A DNA stretch of 64,000 bases from Enterococcus faecium (GCF_029023785.1 NZ_CP118956.1:78623-142622), one strand, 5' to 3'; counted from the first letter of the stretch, positions 1 to 7,797 are shown. Notes: a model not told the origin generated them from the sequence alone. Made by a program: numbers and translations.

Positions 1-492
1 TTAAGGGACGTTGGCATTATCTTTATCGTGCAATTGATGCGGACGGCTTAACCTTAGATATCTGGTTACGAAAGAAACGGGATACGCAAGCAGCCTATGC
101 TTTCTTAAAACGACTCCATAAACAGTTTGGTGAGCCGAAAGCAATTGTGACCGATAAAGCACCTTCTCTTGGCTCCGCCTTTAGAAAGTTACAGAGTGTG
201 GGTTTATATACTAAGACAGAGCACCGAACTGTGAAGTATCTTAACAATTTAATAGAACAAGACCATCGACCTATTAAACGACGAAATAAATTTTATCAAA
301 GTCTACGTACAGCCTCTTCCACGATTAAGGGCATGGAGACCATTCGAGGAATATATAAAAAGAACCGAAGAAATGGAACGCTCTTCGGCTTTTCGGTGTC
401 TACTGAAATCAAGGTATTAATGGGAATAACAGCCTAAGATATTTGGAGTTCAGAGAGGGCGCGTTTGATTTTCAAACTTCGCAACAGAACCC
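1..492 (+). mobile_element. IS6-family element, right-hand part
   Basis: The 3' part of an IS6-family insertion sequence; its left end lies outside the window. It holds the end of the transposase gene and finishes at 491-492 with a terminal inverted repeat reading AACTTCGCAACAGAACC, a variant of the IS1216 end (AACTTTGCAACAGAACC) seen four more times here. The transposase diverges from those copies at many positions, so it is a relative (IS1216/ISS1-like), not another identical copy. Its orientation is opposite to the four IS1216 copies, so it and the copy at 4811 flank the cobalamin block as inverted repeats. Confidence 0.85.
3..437 (+). CDS. IS6-family transposase, C-terminal part (partial, enters from left edge)
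   Basis: The reading frame is open from base 3 and matches residues from about 80 to the end of the IS1216 transposases in this window. It begins KGRWHYLYRAIDADG and ends EIKVLMGITA. It carries two of the DDE catalytic residues: Asp in VTDKAP and Glu in LIEQDHRP; the first Asp would lie upstream of the window. The internal ATG at 147 is not a real start. Differences such as LHKQFGEPKAIV against LVKQFDEPKVVV separate it from the IS1216 copies. Confidence 0.85.
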   Translation, partial: KGRWHYLYRAIDADGLTLDIWLRKKRDTQAAYAFLKRLHKQFGEPKAIVTDKAPSLGSAFRKLQSVGLYTKTEHRTVKYLNNLIEQDHRPIKRRNKFYQSLRTASSTIKGMETIRGIYKKNRRNGTLFGFSVSTEIKVLMGITA

Positions 493-556
493 CTTTAAAA
501 ACTAATAATTTTCTCATACTTAATTATCGCCCAATTGCTGTAAAGAACGATAATTT

Positions 557-961
557 TTATTTAAATACACCCAAATTGAAAACTACCTGATCATCATTAT
601 CTAATGTAGTTTCACCTGCGCCTTTTTCACCCATTTTTCCATTGATAGTGAATGTCCAGTATTTATTTTGACTCTCATCTTGCGCATGACCATCAATTGA
701 AGTAATAAAGCCATCCCTTTCTTTTACTTCAAAGTTAGCCTTTAAAATTACCAATAATGATTCTCCTGATTTGTAAGTGACTGTTTTTGAAGTGATCTCT
801 TTATCACTATCAGTCAATTTTATCAGCGCGCTTGATTTAGCAACCTCGCTTGTTGCTTGAGTGGATGCTTTTGAAGAGGCTTGATCATTTTGATTTGATT
901 GGCACCCTGTCATAATGAATAGTCCGATAAAAACGGTTAATAATGTTGCTAATTTTTTCAA
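557..961 (-). CDS. DUF4430 (transcobalamin-like) surface lipoprotein
   Basis: A 134-residue lipoprotein. Residues 1-20 form a lipoprotein signal peptide ending in lipobox IMTGC, so the mature protein should be anchored to the outer face of the membrane through Cys20. A Ser/Ala/Gln-rich linker follows, then a domain of about 85 residues with the pattern of DUF4430, related to the beta domain of transcobalamin/intrinsic factor (GESLLVILKANF, YWTFTINGK, DDQVVFNLG). It lies 15 bp after the adenosyltransferase gene on the same strand. With a class II ribonucleotide reductase and an S component next door, a role in capturing a corrinoid is a reasonable inference, not shown. DUF4430 is also found in proteins without known cobalamin binding. 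Confidence 0.72.
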   Translation of the reverse strand: MKKLATLLTVFIGLFIMTGCQSNQNDQASSKASTQATSEVAKSSALIKLTDSDKEITSKTVTYKSGESLLVILKANFEVKERDGFITSIDGHAQDESQNKYWTFTINGKMGEKGAGETTLDNDDQVVFNLGVFK

Positions 962-976
962 GTTTAAAACCCTCTC

Positions 977-1540
977 TTAATGGAATACCTTCCCTGCTCG
1001 TTCATAAAATGGCTCTTTGGTAGCATAAACATGATTTACATAACGTGCAAGTACAAAAAATAAATCTGATAAGCGATTCATAATTTTGTATGCATGTAAA
1101 TTGATAGGTTCATCTGAAACAATCAATCGTGTGATTTCACGTTCTGCCCGACGAATAACTGTTCGTGTAATTTGCATATCGCATGCCACCGGATGTCCTC
1201 CAGGTAAGATAAATTTTTCAATGACTGGAACTTTTGCTTGATAAAAATCAATCAGCGTTTCAATCTTAGTTACTTCTTCTTTCCCTACAATCATTTCTTT
1301 AATCCCGATGGGTGTAGCCAAGTCTGTTCCAATATCAAAAAGTAAAATTTGTAATACAACTAGTTCTTTTTTCAACAGCTCAAACTTTTTATCATCCAAC
1401 TCTGAAATAATTTTACCGACCCAAGAATTTACTTCATCAACGCTACCGTAAGCACAAACGCGAGCGTCAGATTTTTTTATTCTTTCTCCACCAATAATAC
1501 TAGTATTTCCTTTATCGCCGCTTTTAGTATAAATTTTCAT
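977..1540 (-). CDS. PduO-type cob(I)alamin adenosyltransferase
   Basis: Transfers the adenosyl group of ATP to cob(I)alamin, making the coenzyme needed by the B12-dependent reductase encoded just upstream. The family signatures are present: the N-terminal ATP-binding stretch YTKSGDKGNTSIIGGERI, and RRAEREITRL plus NRLSDLFFVLAR in the C-terminal helices. At 187 residues it has the normal length for a PduO/MMAB enzyme. An in-frame start exists 24 bases upstream, but the ATG at 1540 follows AAAGGAG at a good distance and gives the usual MKIYTKSGD start. The reductase gene ends 13 bp upstream, so the two are very likely co-transcribed. Confidence 0.9.
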   Translation of the reverse strand: MKIYTKSGDKGNTSIIGGERIKKSDARVCAYGSVDEVNSWVGKIISELDDKKFELLKKELVVLQILLFDIGTDLATPIGIKEMIVGKEEVTKIETLIDFYQAKVPVIEKFILPGGHPVACDMQITRTVIRRAEREITRLIVSDEPINLHAYKIMNRLSDLFFVLARYVNHVYATKEPFYERAGKVFH

Positions 1541-1553
1541 CGAATAGCTCCTT

Positions 1554-4037
1554 TTACAAGCCACATTTTAGTTGTACTTTACAGTTAGTGCAGGTACTGC
1601 AACCACCAATTTCTTCAATTCTACCCTCATGGCAAATCGGACATATTTCTTCTGCTTCTGATGATTCTAATGAGTCAAGAGTAATTTGATTATCTGCCAC
1701 CCCTACTACAGGTTCTTCAAATACATTGTCATCTGCTTCAAGTGTCAACACTTGCGAATCCCTGCTACCATCCACATAGACAGTTCCACCTTTAGCACCG
1801 CCTTGATACAGATCTTCATAGATCGCAGCTACTTGTTTCACTTGATAACCCTTAGGTGCATTGACTGTTTTTGAGATAGAGCTATCTACCCAACGTTGGA
1901 TCGTACATTGAACACTCACGTGATCTTTTGGTGAAAGCTCCATGGCAGTGACAAAGAATGGTGGTAGATTATCCGCAGTTTTCTCTGGATTTTTTTCTAA
2001 ATATTCACTGACTATTTCAGCGTTAACTTCAATGAATTTTCCTAAGCGACCACTTCTAAAATAAGAAAAAGAGAAATATGGTTCTAGTCCGGTTGAAACA
2101 CCAGCCATAGTACCCGTTGACCCTGTTGGTGCGACTGTTAGTAAATGAGAATTACGAATACCGTATTTTAGAATCGCTTGTCGGATTGATTCCGGCATCT
2201 TCTTCATATAACCCGATTCAATAAAACGTTGACGAAGCGCGGTTGTTTCCTCGACTGTTTTGCCTACTAAAAATGGGAAGCTGCCTTTTTCTTTTGCTAG
2301 TTCGACGGACGTTTGATAAGCCGTAACAGCAATTTTTTCAAATACTTGATCTACTAAACGGTTTCCATCTTCAGATCCATAGACTTTTTCACAATAAATC
2401 AATAAATCTGCCAATCCCATGACCCCAAGTCCAACGCGTCGTTCACCTTTAGCTTGCTGCTCATTTTTTTTAAAAAAGTAAGGCGTCGCATCAATTACAT
2501 TGTCCTGAAAACGAACACTAGCTCTTACGACATCAGTTAATTTTTCAAAGTCGACAACTTTCGTTTTTTTATCAACCATATTGGCTAAATTAATTGCTGC
2601 TAGATTGCATACCGCATAAGGCGTCAATGGCTGTTCCCCACATGGATTGGTTGCAACTACCTTTTGTCCGTAGGCTTGAGCATTGGTCATCTCATTAGCA
2701 TTATCGATAAAAAATATTCCCGGTTCTGCTGAATACGTTGCACAATAAGTAATCAAATCCCACAATTCGCGAGCCTTGATCGTTTGATGTATTTTTACTT
2801 TACGCCCTGTTTCAGCCCATTCTCTGACATCTCCAATTTCCATCCAATGTTGATCATAATCAGCCATTTCACTAGCGTCATAGTCTTCGATTGCTGGAAA
2901 GCGTAACTCATAAGTTTGGTCGGTTTCGACAGCTTCCATAAATTCTTTTGTTAAACAGACGGAGATATTGGCTCCGGTCAAGAAATCAGGGTCTTTCACA
3001 CTGTACGTACCACCCGCTTTTAATTTCTGTTGAGCCGTTTTTAAAAATTTATCCTCCATATCATTTGTCGGATGATCAACCAAAAATTCTAACCATTCTT
3101 TTTCATTTGCTGTCAGTGGTTCAAAAGTCAGTTTTTCACTAGCTAATTGGCGCACTGTCGGACTTTGGCTAGTGTGGATCAAATTTTGTAAAATGGCCGG
3201 ATTCTGAATCTTAGAGATAATGAATTCAAAAATATCTGGATGCCAATCATTCAACATGATCATTTGTGCTCCCCGACGACTCCCGCCTTGTTCAACTAAA
3301 TTCGTCAAATTAGCTAAGTCATTGAGCCACGAAACTGAACCTGATGATTTCCCATTCACCCCATGGACGATCGCCGATTTTGGCCGTAGCGTTGAACCGT
3401 TCGTTCCTACACCGCCACCGCGACTCATAATCTCCATCACTTCTTGACGATGTTTTGCTAGGCCCCCACGAGAGTCATGGATGAATGGCATAACGTAGCA
3501 ATTAAAGTATGTTACTTCTGAATTCGTTCCTGCACCATAAAGTACACGACCAGCAGGAATGAGATTTTGCTCTGTCAAATGCTGATAAAACTCGGTAAAA
3601 AACTGAGCTTTTTTTTCTCCTTCAATATCAGAGATTCCTCTAGCAACACGAGCTGCAATTTGTTCAAAATAAAGTTCAAGCGGTTTCTCAACCTCATTTA
3701 TATTTCGAATCACTCGTCCTGAAGCAATTTCTTCTGGATCAGTTAACGAGCTTTGAAATTCTTCCTCAATTCGAATTATCAACTGTTCCTTATTGATTTC
3801 TTCAATTTTTCCGATCCCTCTTGCTGGATATTGTGGATCAGCATGGGTTGTTAAAATAACCAAATCCCCGACTGTCAAAGTTTTTCCGCTCATATCTTTA
3901 AATGCATAGCGATCAAGCATGATTAATCTTGAAATCCCATCAAATGTTTGAGTCATTTCTGCAGTTATCTTAGCGACTTCTTTATAAGAAGAGATATCTT
4001 GATTTAATTTTTCTATATATTTTTTAGGATAATCCAT
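1554..4037 (-). CDS. nrdJ: adenosylcobalamin-dependent (class II) ribonucleotide reductase
   Basis: Reduces ribonucleotides to deoxyribonucleotides using adenosylcobalamin, with or without oxygen. The 827-residue protein has the core signature NPCGEQPL (about residue 465), a thiyl-radical-site region with AVCNLAAINL, an N-terminal barrel-entry region GGGVGTNGSTLRPK, and TVAPTGSTGTMAGVSTGLEP near the barrel end. The C-terminus is a cysteine cluster (CPICHEG, CSTCTNC, CGL), as in class II enzymes that recycle electrons through C-terminal cysteines. Enterococci usually rely on class Ib and III enzymes, so a plasmid class II enzyme is accessory. Its promoter region has two NrdR boxes. The ATG at 4037 follows a weak GGTGG Shine-Dalgarno. 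Confidence 0.92.
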   Translation of the reverse strand: MDYPKKYIEKLNQDISSYKEVAKITAEMTQTFDGISRLIMLDRYAFKDMSGKTLTVGDLVILTTHADPQYPARGIGKIEEINKEQLIIRIEEEFQSSLTDPEEIASGRVIRNINEVEKPLELYFEQIAARVARGISDIEGEKKAQFFTEFYQHLTEQNLIPAGRVLYGAGTNSEVTYFNCYVMPFIHDSRGGLAKHRQEVMEIMSRGGGVGTNGSTLRPKSAIVHGVNGKSSGSVSWLNDLANLTNLVEQGGSRRGAQMIMLNDWHPDIFEFIISKIQNPAILQNLIHTSQSPTVRQLASEKLTFEPLTANEKEWLEFLVDHPTNDMEDKFLKTAQQKLKAGGTYSVKDPDFLTGANISVCLTKEFMEAVETDQTYELRFPAIEDYDASEMADYDQHWMEIGDVREWAETGRKVKIHQTIKARELWDLITYCATYSAEPGIFFIDNANEMTNAQAYGQKVVATNPCGEQPLTPYAVCNLAAINLANMVDKKTKVVDFEKLTDVVRASVRFQDNVIDATPYFFKKNEQQAKGERRVGLGVMGLADLLIYCEKVYGSEDGNRLVDQVFEKIAVTAYQTSVELAKEKGSFPFLVGKTVEETTALRQRFIESGYMKKMPESIRQAILKYGIRNSHLLTVAPTGSTGTMAGVSTGLEPYFSFSYFRSGRLGKFIEVNAEIVSEYLEKNPEKTADNLPPFFVTAMELSPKDHVSVQCTIQRWVDSSISKTVNAPKGYQVKQVAAIYEDLYQGGAKGGTVYVDGSRDSQVLTLEADDNVFEEPVVGVADNQITLDSLESSEAEEICPICHEGRIEEIGGCSTCTNCKVQLKCGL

Positions 4038-4065
4038 TAAATACTACCACCTTTATCATCAACAA

Positions 4066-4112
4066 ACACAACATATTGTGCCCGCCAATGATTATAGCAC
4101 TATATAAAGTGT
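4066..4112 (-). promoter_or_regulatory. tandem NrdR boxes upstream of nrdJ
   Basis: Two 16-bp matches to the NrdR consensus acaCwATATaTwgtgt lie at 4066-4081 (ACACAACATATTGTGC) and 4097-4112 (GCACTATATAAAGTGT), each with 14 of 16 positions fitting. They are 15 bp apart, so their centres are 31 bp apart, about three helical turns, the usual NrdR arrangement. NrdR is the dATP/ATP-sensing repressor of ribonucleotide reductase genes. The boxes lie 29-75 bp upstream of nrdJ and just upstream of the divergent S-component promoter, so both could be controlled. Confidence 0.82.
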
Positions 4113-4121
4113 AATTCAATC

Positions 4122-4149
4122 TTGTAATTAATTTTTATTCTGATACAAT
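4122..4149 (+). promoter_or_regulatory. candidate sigma-A promoter for the S-component gene
   Basis: TTGTAA at 4122-4127 and TACAAT at 4144-4149 are separated by 16 bp. The GTG start of the downstream gene lies 38 bp after the -10 box, with AAGGGAG at 4172-4178 as ribosome binding site. The right NrdR box ends 10 bp before the -35 element. Confidence 0.55.
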
Positions 4150-4186
4150 GAGAACTATTATCAATTAAAACAAGGGAGTTTTCCTA

Positions 4187-4732
4187 GTGTTACCAACCTC
4201 TAATTCACGCTTTCCAATCAGAAGGATTACCACCCTCGCTTTATTTAGTGCCGCCTGTATTGTTGGTAGAATCCTTTTTAATTGGATACCGAATGTACAA
4301 CCAATGACAGCCATTCTACTTTTACTCGCTTTTTATGGAAGTTATACAGATGCTTTAATCGTTACTTTAGTAAGCTTATTAGGCACGAACCTTTATTTAG
4401 GAATGGGTAGTTGGACAATCAGCCAACTGATCGCCTTCAGTAGTATCGTTACGGTTTTTCATTTTTTATCTAACTGTGCCCTGATTAAGCATCACATCTC
4501 TATCCAAGCAATCATTGCATTTTTATGTGGCCTTCTTTACGGATTGATCGTATCGAGAGTTGAAGTCTTTATATATCAACTACCTTCTTTTTGGGCCTAT
4601 TATTTTCAAGGATTATTTTTTGATATCCTCCATGGAACGAGTAATTTAATCTTTTATCTTGTATTAGTTCCTGTGTTTAAACGAATTTTATTACCTGCTA
4701 TTAATAGTTCGAAAAATAAATTAAATAGTTAG
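4187..4732 (+). CDS. ECF transporter S component, probably for cobalamin or a precursor
   Basis: A 181-residue integral membrane protein with about five or six hydrophobic segments, the size and look of ECF-type vitamin S components, the substrate-binding subunits that work with a shared EcfA1A2T module. Visible features: RRITTLALFSAACIVGRI at the start, an acidic/aromatic middle (LGTNLYLGMGSWTISQ) and a C-terminal basic tail. The energizing module is not in this window and would be chromosomal. Its place divergent from nrdJ and the adenosyltransferase points to corrinoid uptake; that substrate is inference from context. The start is GTG at 4187 with AAGGGAG 8 bp upstream. Confidence 0.72.
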   Translation: MLPTSNSRFPIRRITTLALFSAACIVGRILFNWIPNVQPMTAILLLLAFYGSYTDALIVTLVSLLGTNLYLGMGSWTISQLIAFSSIVTVFHFLSNCALIKHHISIQAIIAFLCGLLYGLIVSRVEVFIYQLPSFWAYYFQGLFFDILHGTSNLIFYLVLVPVFKRILLPAINSSKNKLNS

Positions 4733-4810
4733 ATGAGTATCTAAATCACAATATCTCTTATTAAATTAAACCTATAATTCAAATAGGAAGCCTTGCGTAT
4801 TATTTAAGAT

Positions 4811-5622
4811 GGTTCTGTTGCAAAGTTTTAAATAAAGAATAAAATCCCTTACGGTATCTATGATTTAAGCTGGGATTCCCAATAATACCTTGATTTCAGT
4901 ACAGACCGAAAACCCGAAGAGAGTGCCTTCTTTTCGGGTTTTCTTATATAATCCTCGAATGGCTTCCATGCCTTTAATCGTGGTAGAGGCAGTGCGTAAA
5001 CTTCGATAGAATTTATTGCGTCTCTTTACTGGACGATGGTCTTGTTCAATCAAATTATTCAGGTATTTAATGGTACGATGTTCTGTCCCTTGATAAAAGC
5101 CGCCGTATTCTTTTAGTTTCTTAAAGGCACTTGTAATAGAGGGGGCTTTATCTGTGACTACAACCTTCGGTTCATCAAACTGCTTCACTAACCGCTTAAG
5201 AAAAGCATACGCTGCTTGTGTGTCCCGTTTTTTACGTAACCAAATATCCAAGGTTAAACCATCTGCATCGATGGCTCGATACATATAATGCCATTTTCCT
5301 TTAATTTTGATGTACGTTTCATCCATTTTCCATGAATAAAAGGATTTTTTATTTTTCTTTTTCCAAATTTGATAGAGTAGTTTGCCATATTCTTGCACCC
5401 AACGATAAATCGTTGTATGAGAAATGTTAATGCCACGATCATATAAGATTTCTTGAACTTCACGATAGCTAAGGTTATAACGAAGATAGTAGCCCACGGC
5501 TACAATAATCACATCCTGCTGAAATTGCTTTCCTTTAAAATGATTCATCGTCATTCCTCCTGCTATCTTTTTCTATTATTCTACCTTATTTGATAGTAGA
5601 TTTAAAACTTTGCAACAGAACC
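4811..5622 (-). mobile_element. IS1216 copy 1 (812 bp, 3-bp insertion variant)
   Basis: Complete element bounded by the inverted repeats GGTTCTGTTGCAAAGTTTT (4811) and AAAACTTTGCAACAGAACC (ending 5622). It is 812 bp, 3 bp longer than the other three copies, because the transposase has one extra glycine (YGGFYQ instead of YGFYQ). No 8-bp target duplication is visible: TTTAAGAT is on the left and CTTTTTTA on the right. This fits a recombination product, not a simple insertion. Confidence 0.95.
4865..5548 (-). CDS. tnp: IS1216 transposase
   Basis: IS6-family DDE transposase. It has an N-terminal helix-turn-helix (YREVQEILYDRGINISHTTIYRWV) followed by the catalytic domain with Asp in SWKMDETYIK, Asp in VVTDKAPS and Glu in NLIEQDHRP. 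IS6-family enzymes move by replicative transposition and make cointegrates. The ATG at 5548 is preferred over one two codons upstream because it sits at proper distance from AGGAGG. Compared with the other copies it has an extra Gly in YGGFYQ and Ile for Val in GINISH. Confidence 0.95.
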   Translation of the reverse strand: MNHFKGKQFQQDVIIVAVGYYLRYNLSYREVQEILYDRGINISHTTIYRWVQEYGKLLYQIWKKKNKKSFYSWKMDETYIKIKGKWHYMYRAIDADGLTLDIWLRKKRDTQAAYAFLKRLVKQFDEPKVVVTDKAPSITSAFKKLKEYGGFYQGTEHRTIKYLNNLIEQDHRPVKRRNKFYRSLRTASTTIKGMEAIRGLYKKTRKEGTLFGFSVCTEIKVLLGIPA

Positions 5623-5725
5623 CTTTTTTATTAGATTTTTTGTTTGCTTCTTCCACCAACCAATCTAATTTGTCGTTAGTTTTTTTCTTAAACACAATCT
5701 TTCTTCGTTTGTGTTTAGTCGGCAT
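5623..5725 (-). pseudogene. small basic protein cut by IS1216 (N-terminal part)
   Basis: Reads MPTKHKRRKIVFKKKTNDKL and continues for about 14 more residues into the IS1216 end, where it is cut. The start at 5725 follows CAGGGGAC and overlaps the end of the membrane-protein gene upstream, suggesting an old operon. The short, very basic N-terminus resembles the ribbon-helix-helix-like accessory proteins of plasmid mobilization or partition, but too little remains to assign a function. Confidence 0.45.
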
Positions 5726-6071
5726 GGTGTCCCCTGCTTTCTGGTACGGTGTCCCCTCTATCAATTGTTCTCTGTGTTTGATCACTATTCATTGAAAAAA
5801 TATCAATCATAGATCTAGAATCATCTATCTTTTCACTCTGCATCTGTGCTATTGTCTCTGTTTGGTCATTTGTATTGGCGAATGTCGTAGTATTAATGCA
5901 ATCTAATACCACCAATGCCCCTAATCTGATAGCAAGCACAAGTATCAATACTGTATAATTTGCTTTTCTAATTGCTGAAGCTTCTTTCCAATCATCGAAG
6001 ACAAACACTAGTGAGATCCACAATAGAAAAAAATAGAGGCCTAACGCTATAATCACTTTTGTACTCCCCAT
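5715..6071 (-). CDS. small membrane protein, unknown function
   Basis: 118 residues with two predicted membrane segments (VIIALGLYFFLLWISLVFVF near residues 5-25 and VLILVLAIRLGALVV near 40-57) and a polar C-terminal tail rich in Asp, Gln and Thr. The ATG at 6071 is chosen because AAGGAG lies 8 bp upstream; a GTG three codons earlier is less well placed. It overlaps the small basic gene downstream. I do not recognise the family. It is probably plasmid backbone. Confidence 0.55.
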   Translation of the reverse strand: MGSTKVIIALGLYFFLLWISLVFVFDDWKEASAIRKANYTVLILVLAIRLGALVVLDCINTTTFANTNDQTETIAQMQSEKIDDSRSMIDIFSMNSDQTQRTIDRGDTVPESRGHHAD

Positions 6072-6114
6072 ATCTTCCACTCCTTAAAAAAAATAGTTGT
6101 TATGAAAAAGACAA

Positions 6115-6451
6115 TTAAAAATGCTTCCTTTTCTTTACCCGTGGCAAAACAATTTTCCCACGATTTATCCTTACACCGTCTTTTACATAGCAACGATAAC
6201 TACCATCAGGGGCTAAACAGACTTTTCCAATAGGTACCTCTGTCTTTTTTTTTGTACTTGGTAACTAAAACAATTTCCTCTAATTGGTAAATTGACTGTT
6301 TATCAACTACTTTGTTGTCAAATAATGATAAGACCATATTAGGAGCAACTTTAATCCCTAACATGATATTTGATTTTTCATTATCCCAAATCGGATCAAC
6401 AGTTTTACCTATGGGAAGTGTGATTGATTTCATTGAAATTTCTTGCTGCAT
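6115..6451 (-). pseudogene. hypothetical protein frameshifted in an A9 run
   Basis: The ATG at 6451 follows AAGGGAG and opens a frame (MQQEISMKSITLPIGKTVDP) that runs through ELEEIVLVTKYKKK-like sequence into nine consecutive A residues (6245-6253 on the plus strand, as T). After the run this frame ends in 11 out-of-frame residues. The other frame continues sensibly as KTEVPIGKVCLAPDGSYRC and ends RVKKRKHF at 6115. The joined product would be about 111 residues, soluble and basic at its end. Either a one-base indel broke the gene or the A9 tract allows slippage. No family recognised. Confidence 0.6.
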
Positions 6452-6482
6452 GAAAATACTCCCTTCTTCGTTTTTTTATTAA

Positions 6483-6811
6483 CTAAACGTCTATTGTTTA
6501 CTAAGTAAAAACGTAGAACGAATAATTCGCAGATTTTTGCAACCGGAGATAATCTAACTCCTATGAAGGCCGGATATTCGCTCAATACCTTGGGTATATC
6601 TTTGCAAATCCTTCAATGTTTTCAGGCACACCGATAATTCTATCGGTTACTCCAAGCCCCTTATTAGCCTTGCTGATTAACTTGGAGGGGGTTCTACATC
6701 CCAAAAATTCATGTATTTAGTTTTAGCTCCTTTTGTACTCGTTATCAGTACGCCAGGAAAGAATGTGTTAGAAAAAATTGCTAATTTAATTAGCAAACAA
6801 TAGACGTTTAG
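6483..6811. repeat. 329-bp segment bounded by 22-bp inverted repeats
   Basis: CTAAACGTCTATTGTTT plus NCTAA at 6483-6504 is matched by its reverse complement at 6790-6811 with one mismatch. The segment holds no convincing long gene. It contains a perfect hairpin ACCGATA-ATTC-TATCGGT near 6630 and a 30-codon hydrophobic frame at 6711. No target duplication is seen at the borders. It could be a MITE-like remnant, a pair of inverted protein-binding sites, or a regulatory RNA locus. Confidence 0.55.
6711..6803 (+). other. possible 30-residue hydrophobic peptide ORF
   Basis: Encodes MYLVLAPFVLVISTPGKNVL followed by EKIANLISKQ: a short hydrophobic N-terminal half with an Ala-Pro pair and a charged C-terminal half. 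The shape recalls small membrane toxins of type I systems. The only good Shine-Dalgarno (GGAGGGGG) lies about 19 bases upstream, too far for normal initiation. It sits inside the inverted-repeat-bounded segment and its stop codon overlaps the right repeat. Translation is uncertain. Confidence 0.25.
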
Positions 6812-6827
6812 ACAGTTACAACTTCTC

Positions 6828-7247
6828 CTAGTTGCCTCTTTTAGAACTTTTACCAGCATAGTAATGATCAAGCATCTTCTTCGCGTGTTCACGATCCTCA
6901 ATCTTCTCAATAAGTTGGTAAATATATAAAGCTCTATTTGTATTCCCCTTTTTATTTATAGACAACCAATTATTCTCTCTTGTAGTCCTGAGTCTTGCTC
7001 CTGCACAGGCTCTTTCTGCTATTACGTTGTTTTTCTTGTCAAAGACAAAACGAATTTTGGGATAAATAGTATTGATCCCCACTCTATCCACTTGGACCGG
7101 CACCTTTTCACCTCGCTCAAAAAGATAACAATACTTGACCGCAAATCCTTCTTCTAATACCAAATTTGACTGTTCAATAGTTTTATTTTCGTGCTGACTG
7201 TCTCCAAATCTTTCTCTCTGACTTCGATTCCAATAGATCCCATTCAA
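6828..7247 (-). CDS. hypothetical protein
   Basis: 139 residues, soluble, moderately basic, beginning MNGIYWNRSQRERFGDSQ with a TTG start just after GGAGGTG. It has a central Lys/Arg-rich part (RACAGARLRTTRENNW) and a helical charged C-terminus (QLIEKIEDREHAKKMLDHYY). I do not recognise the family. Strand, ribosome binding site and position match the small genes downstream, so it is likely part of the same plasmid-backbone gene group. An overlapping frame at 6677-6910 is a shadow. Confidence 0.5.
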   Translation of the reverse strand: MNGIYWNRSQRERFGDSQHENKTIEQSNLVLEEGFAVKYCYLFERGEKVPVQVDRVGINTIYPKIRFVFDKKNNVIAERACAGARLRTTRENNWLSINKKGNTNRALYIYQLIEKIEDREHAKKMLDHYYAGKSSKRGN

Positions 7248-7324
7248 GCACCTCCAGAAATATTAATATATTTTTAAGTGAATTAGTCTTACCTCAAAAC
7301 AACAAAAAAAGTGATGTTGAATTA

Positions 7325-7750
7325 ATGTCCAACACGACTTATGCCACTGCTTCGGTCATTACCCTTTCCCCTTTCGAAGTCATTATCGTTCCATTTCAAG
7401 ATGATCAGGATTCGATTTTTAAAAATTTGACATTTATGACCACGTTAGCCAAAGGGCTGTCAGAAAACTTGATTAACAGCTCGCATAATTATACGTCGAA
7501 CGCCTTATATTCCGGTGAACAGCGATTATGTACCTATATCCTGCAAGGTTCCTATAAGAATTATTTTTTCGATAATCTGACAGATGTGGCCGCTACGATT
7601 GGGATTAGCTATCGGCATTTGCTGCGCTTACTGAATAAGTTATGTGATGATGGTATTTTAAAACGGGAAAAACGGAAATTTCAAATCACTGACATGGAAC
7701 AACTTAAATACCGATCTTCTGAAGCAGAGTATTTCAAAATAAATCATTGA
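7325..7750 (+). pseudogene. Crp/Fnr-family regulator (YeiL-like), 5' part missing
   Basis: The remaining 141 residues are the C-terminal half of a Crp/Fnr regulator: the end of the beta-roll (DVELMSNTTYATASVITLS), the dimerization helix, and a winged helix-turn-helix (DVAATIGISYRHLLRLLNKL). Such proteins are normally about 220 residues, so about 80 residues of the effector domain are gone. The frame stays open upstream of the ATG at 7325 with family-like residues (DVEL), so that ATG is not the true start; the cut lies near 7300. The fragment may still bind DNA but is unlikely to sense its ligand. Confidence 0.75.
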
Positions 7751-7752
7751 TA

Positions 7753-7797
7753 AAATACCCATTCGACGCAAGCTGAAAAAGCGTCAGATGGGTATTT
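7753..7797 (+). terminator. hairpin terminator after the Crp/Fnr remnant
   Basis: AAATACCCAT and ATGGGTATTT pair, with an inner CGACGC/GCGTC helix. It lies 3 bp after the stop codon. There is no long T-run on the plus strand, so strength is uncertain. Confidence 0.55.

Noticed and set aside
4038..4186. Cobalamin riboswitch before the B12 genes
   Set aside because: The intergenic region is only 149 bp, too short for a B12 riboswitch on either side, and is occupied by NrdR boxes and a promoter.
6677..6910. A 77-codon minus-strand frame
   Set aside because: It overlaps a better-supported gene and the inverted-repeat unit; no ribosome binding site and no protein-like pattern.
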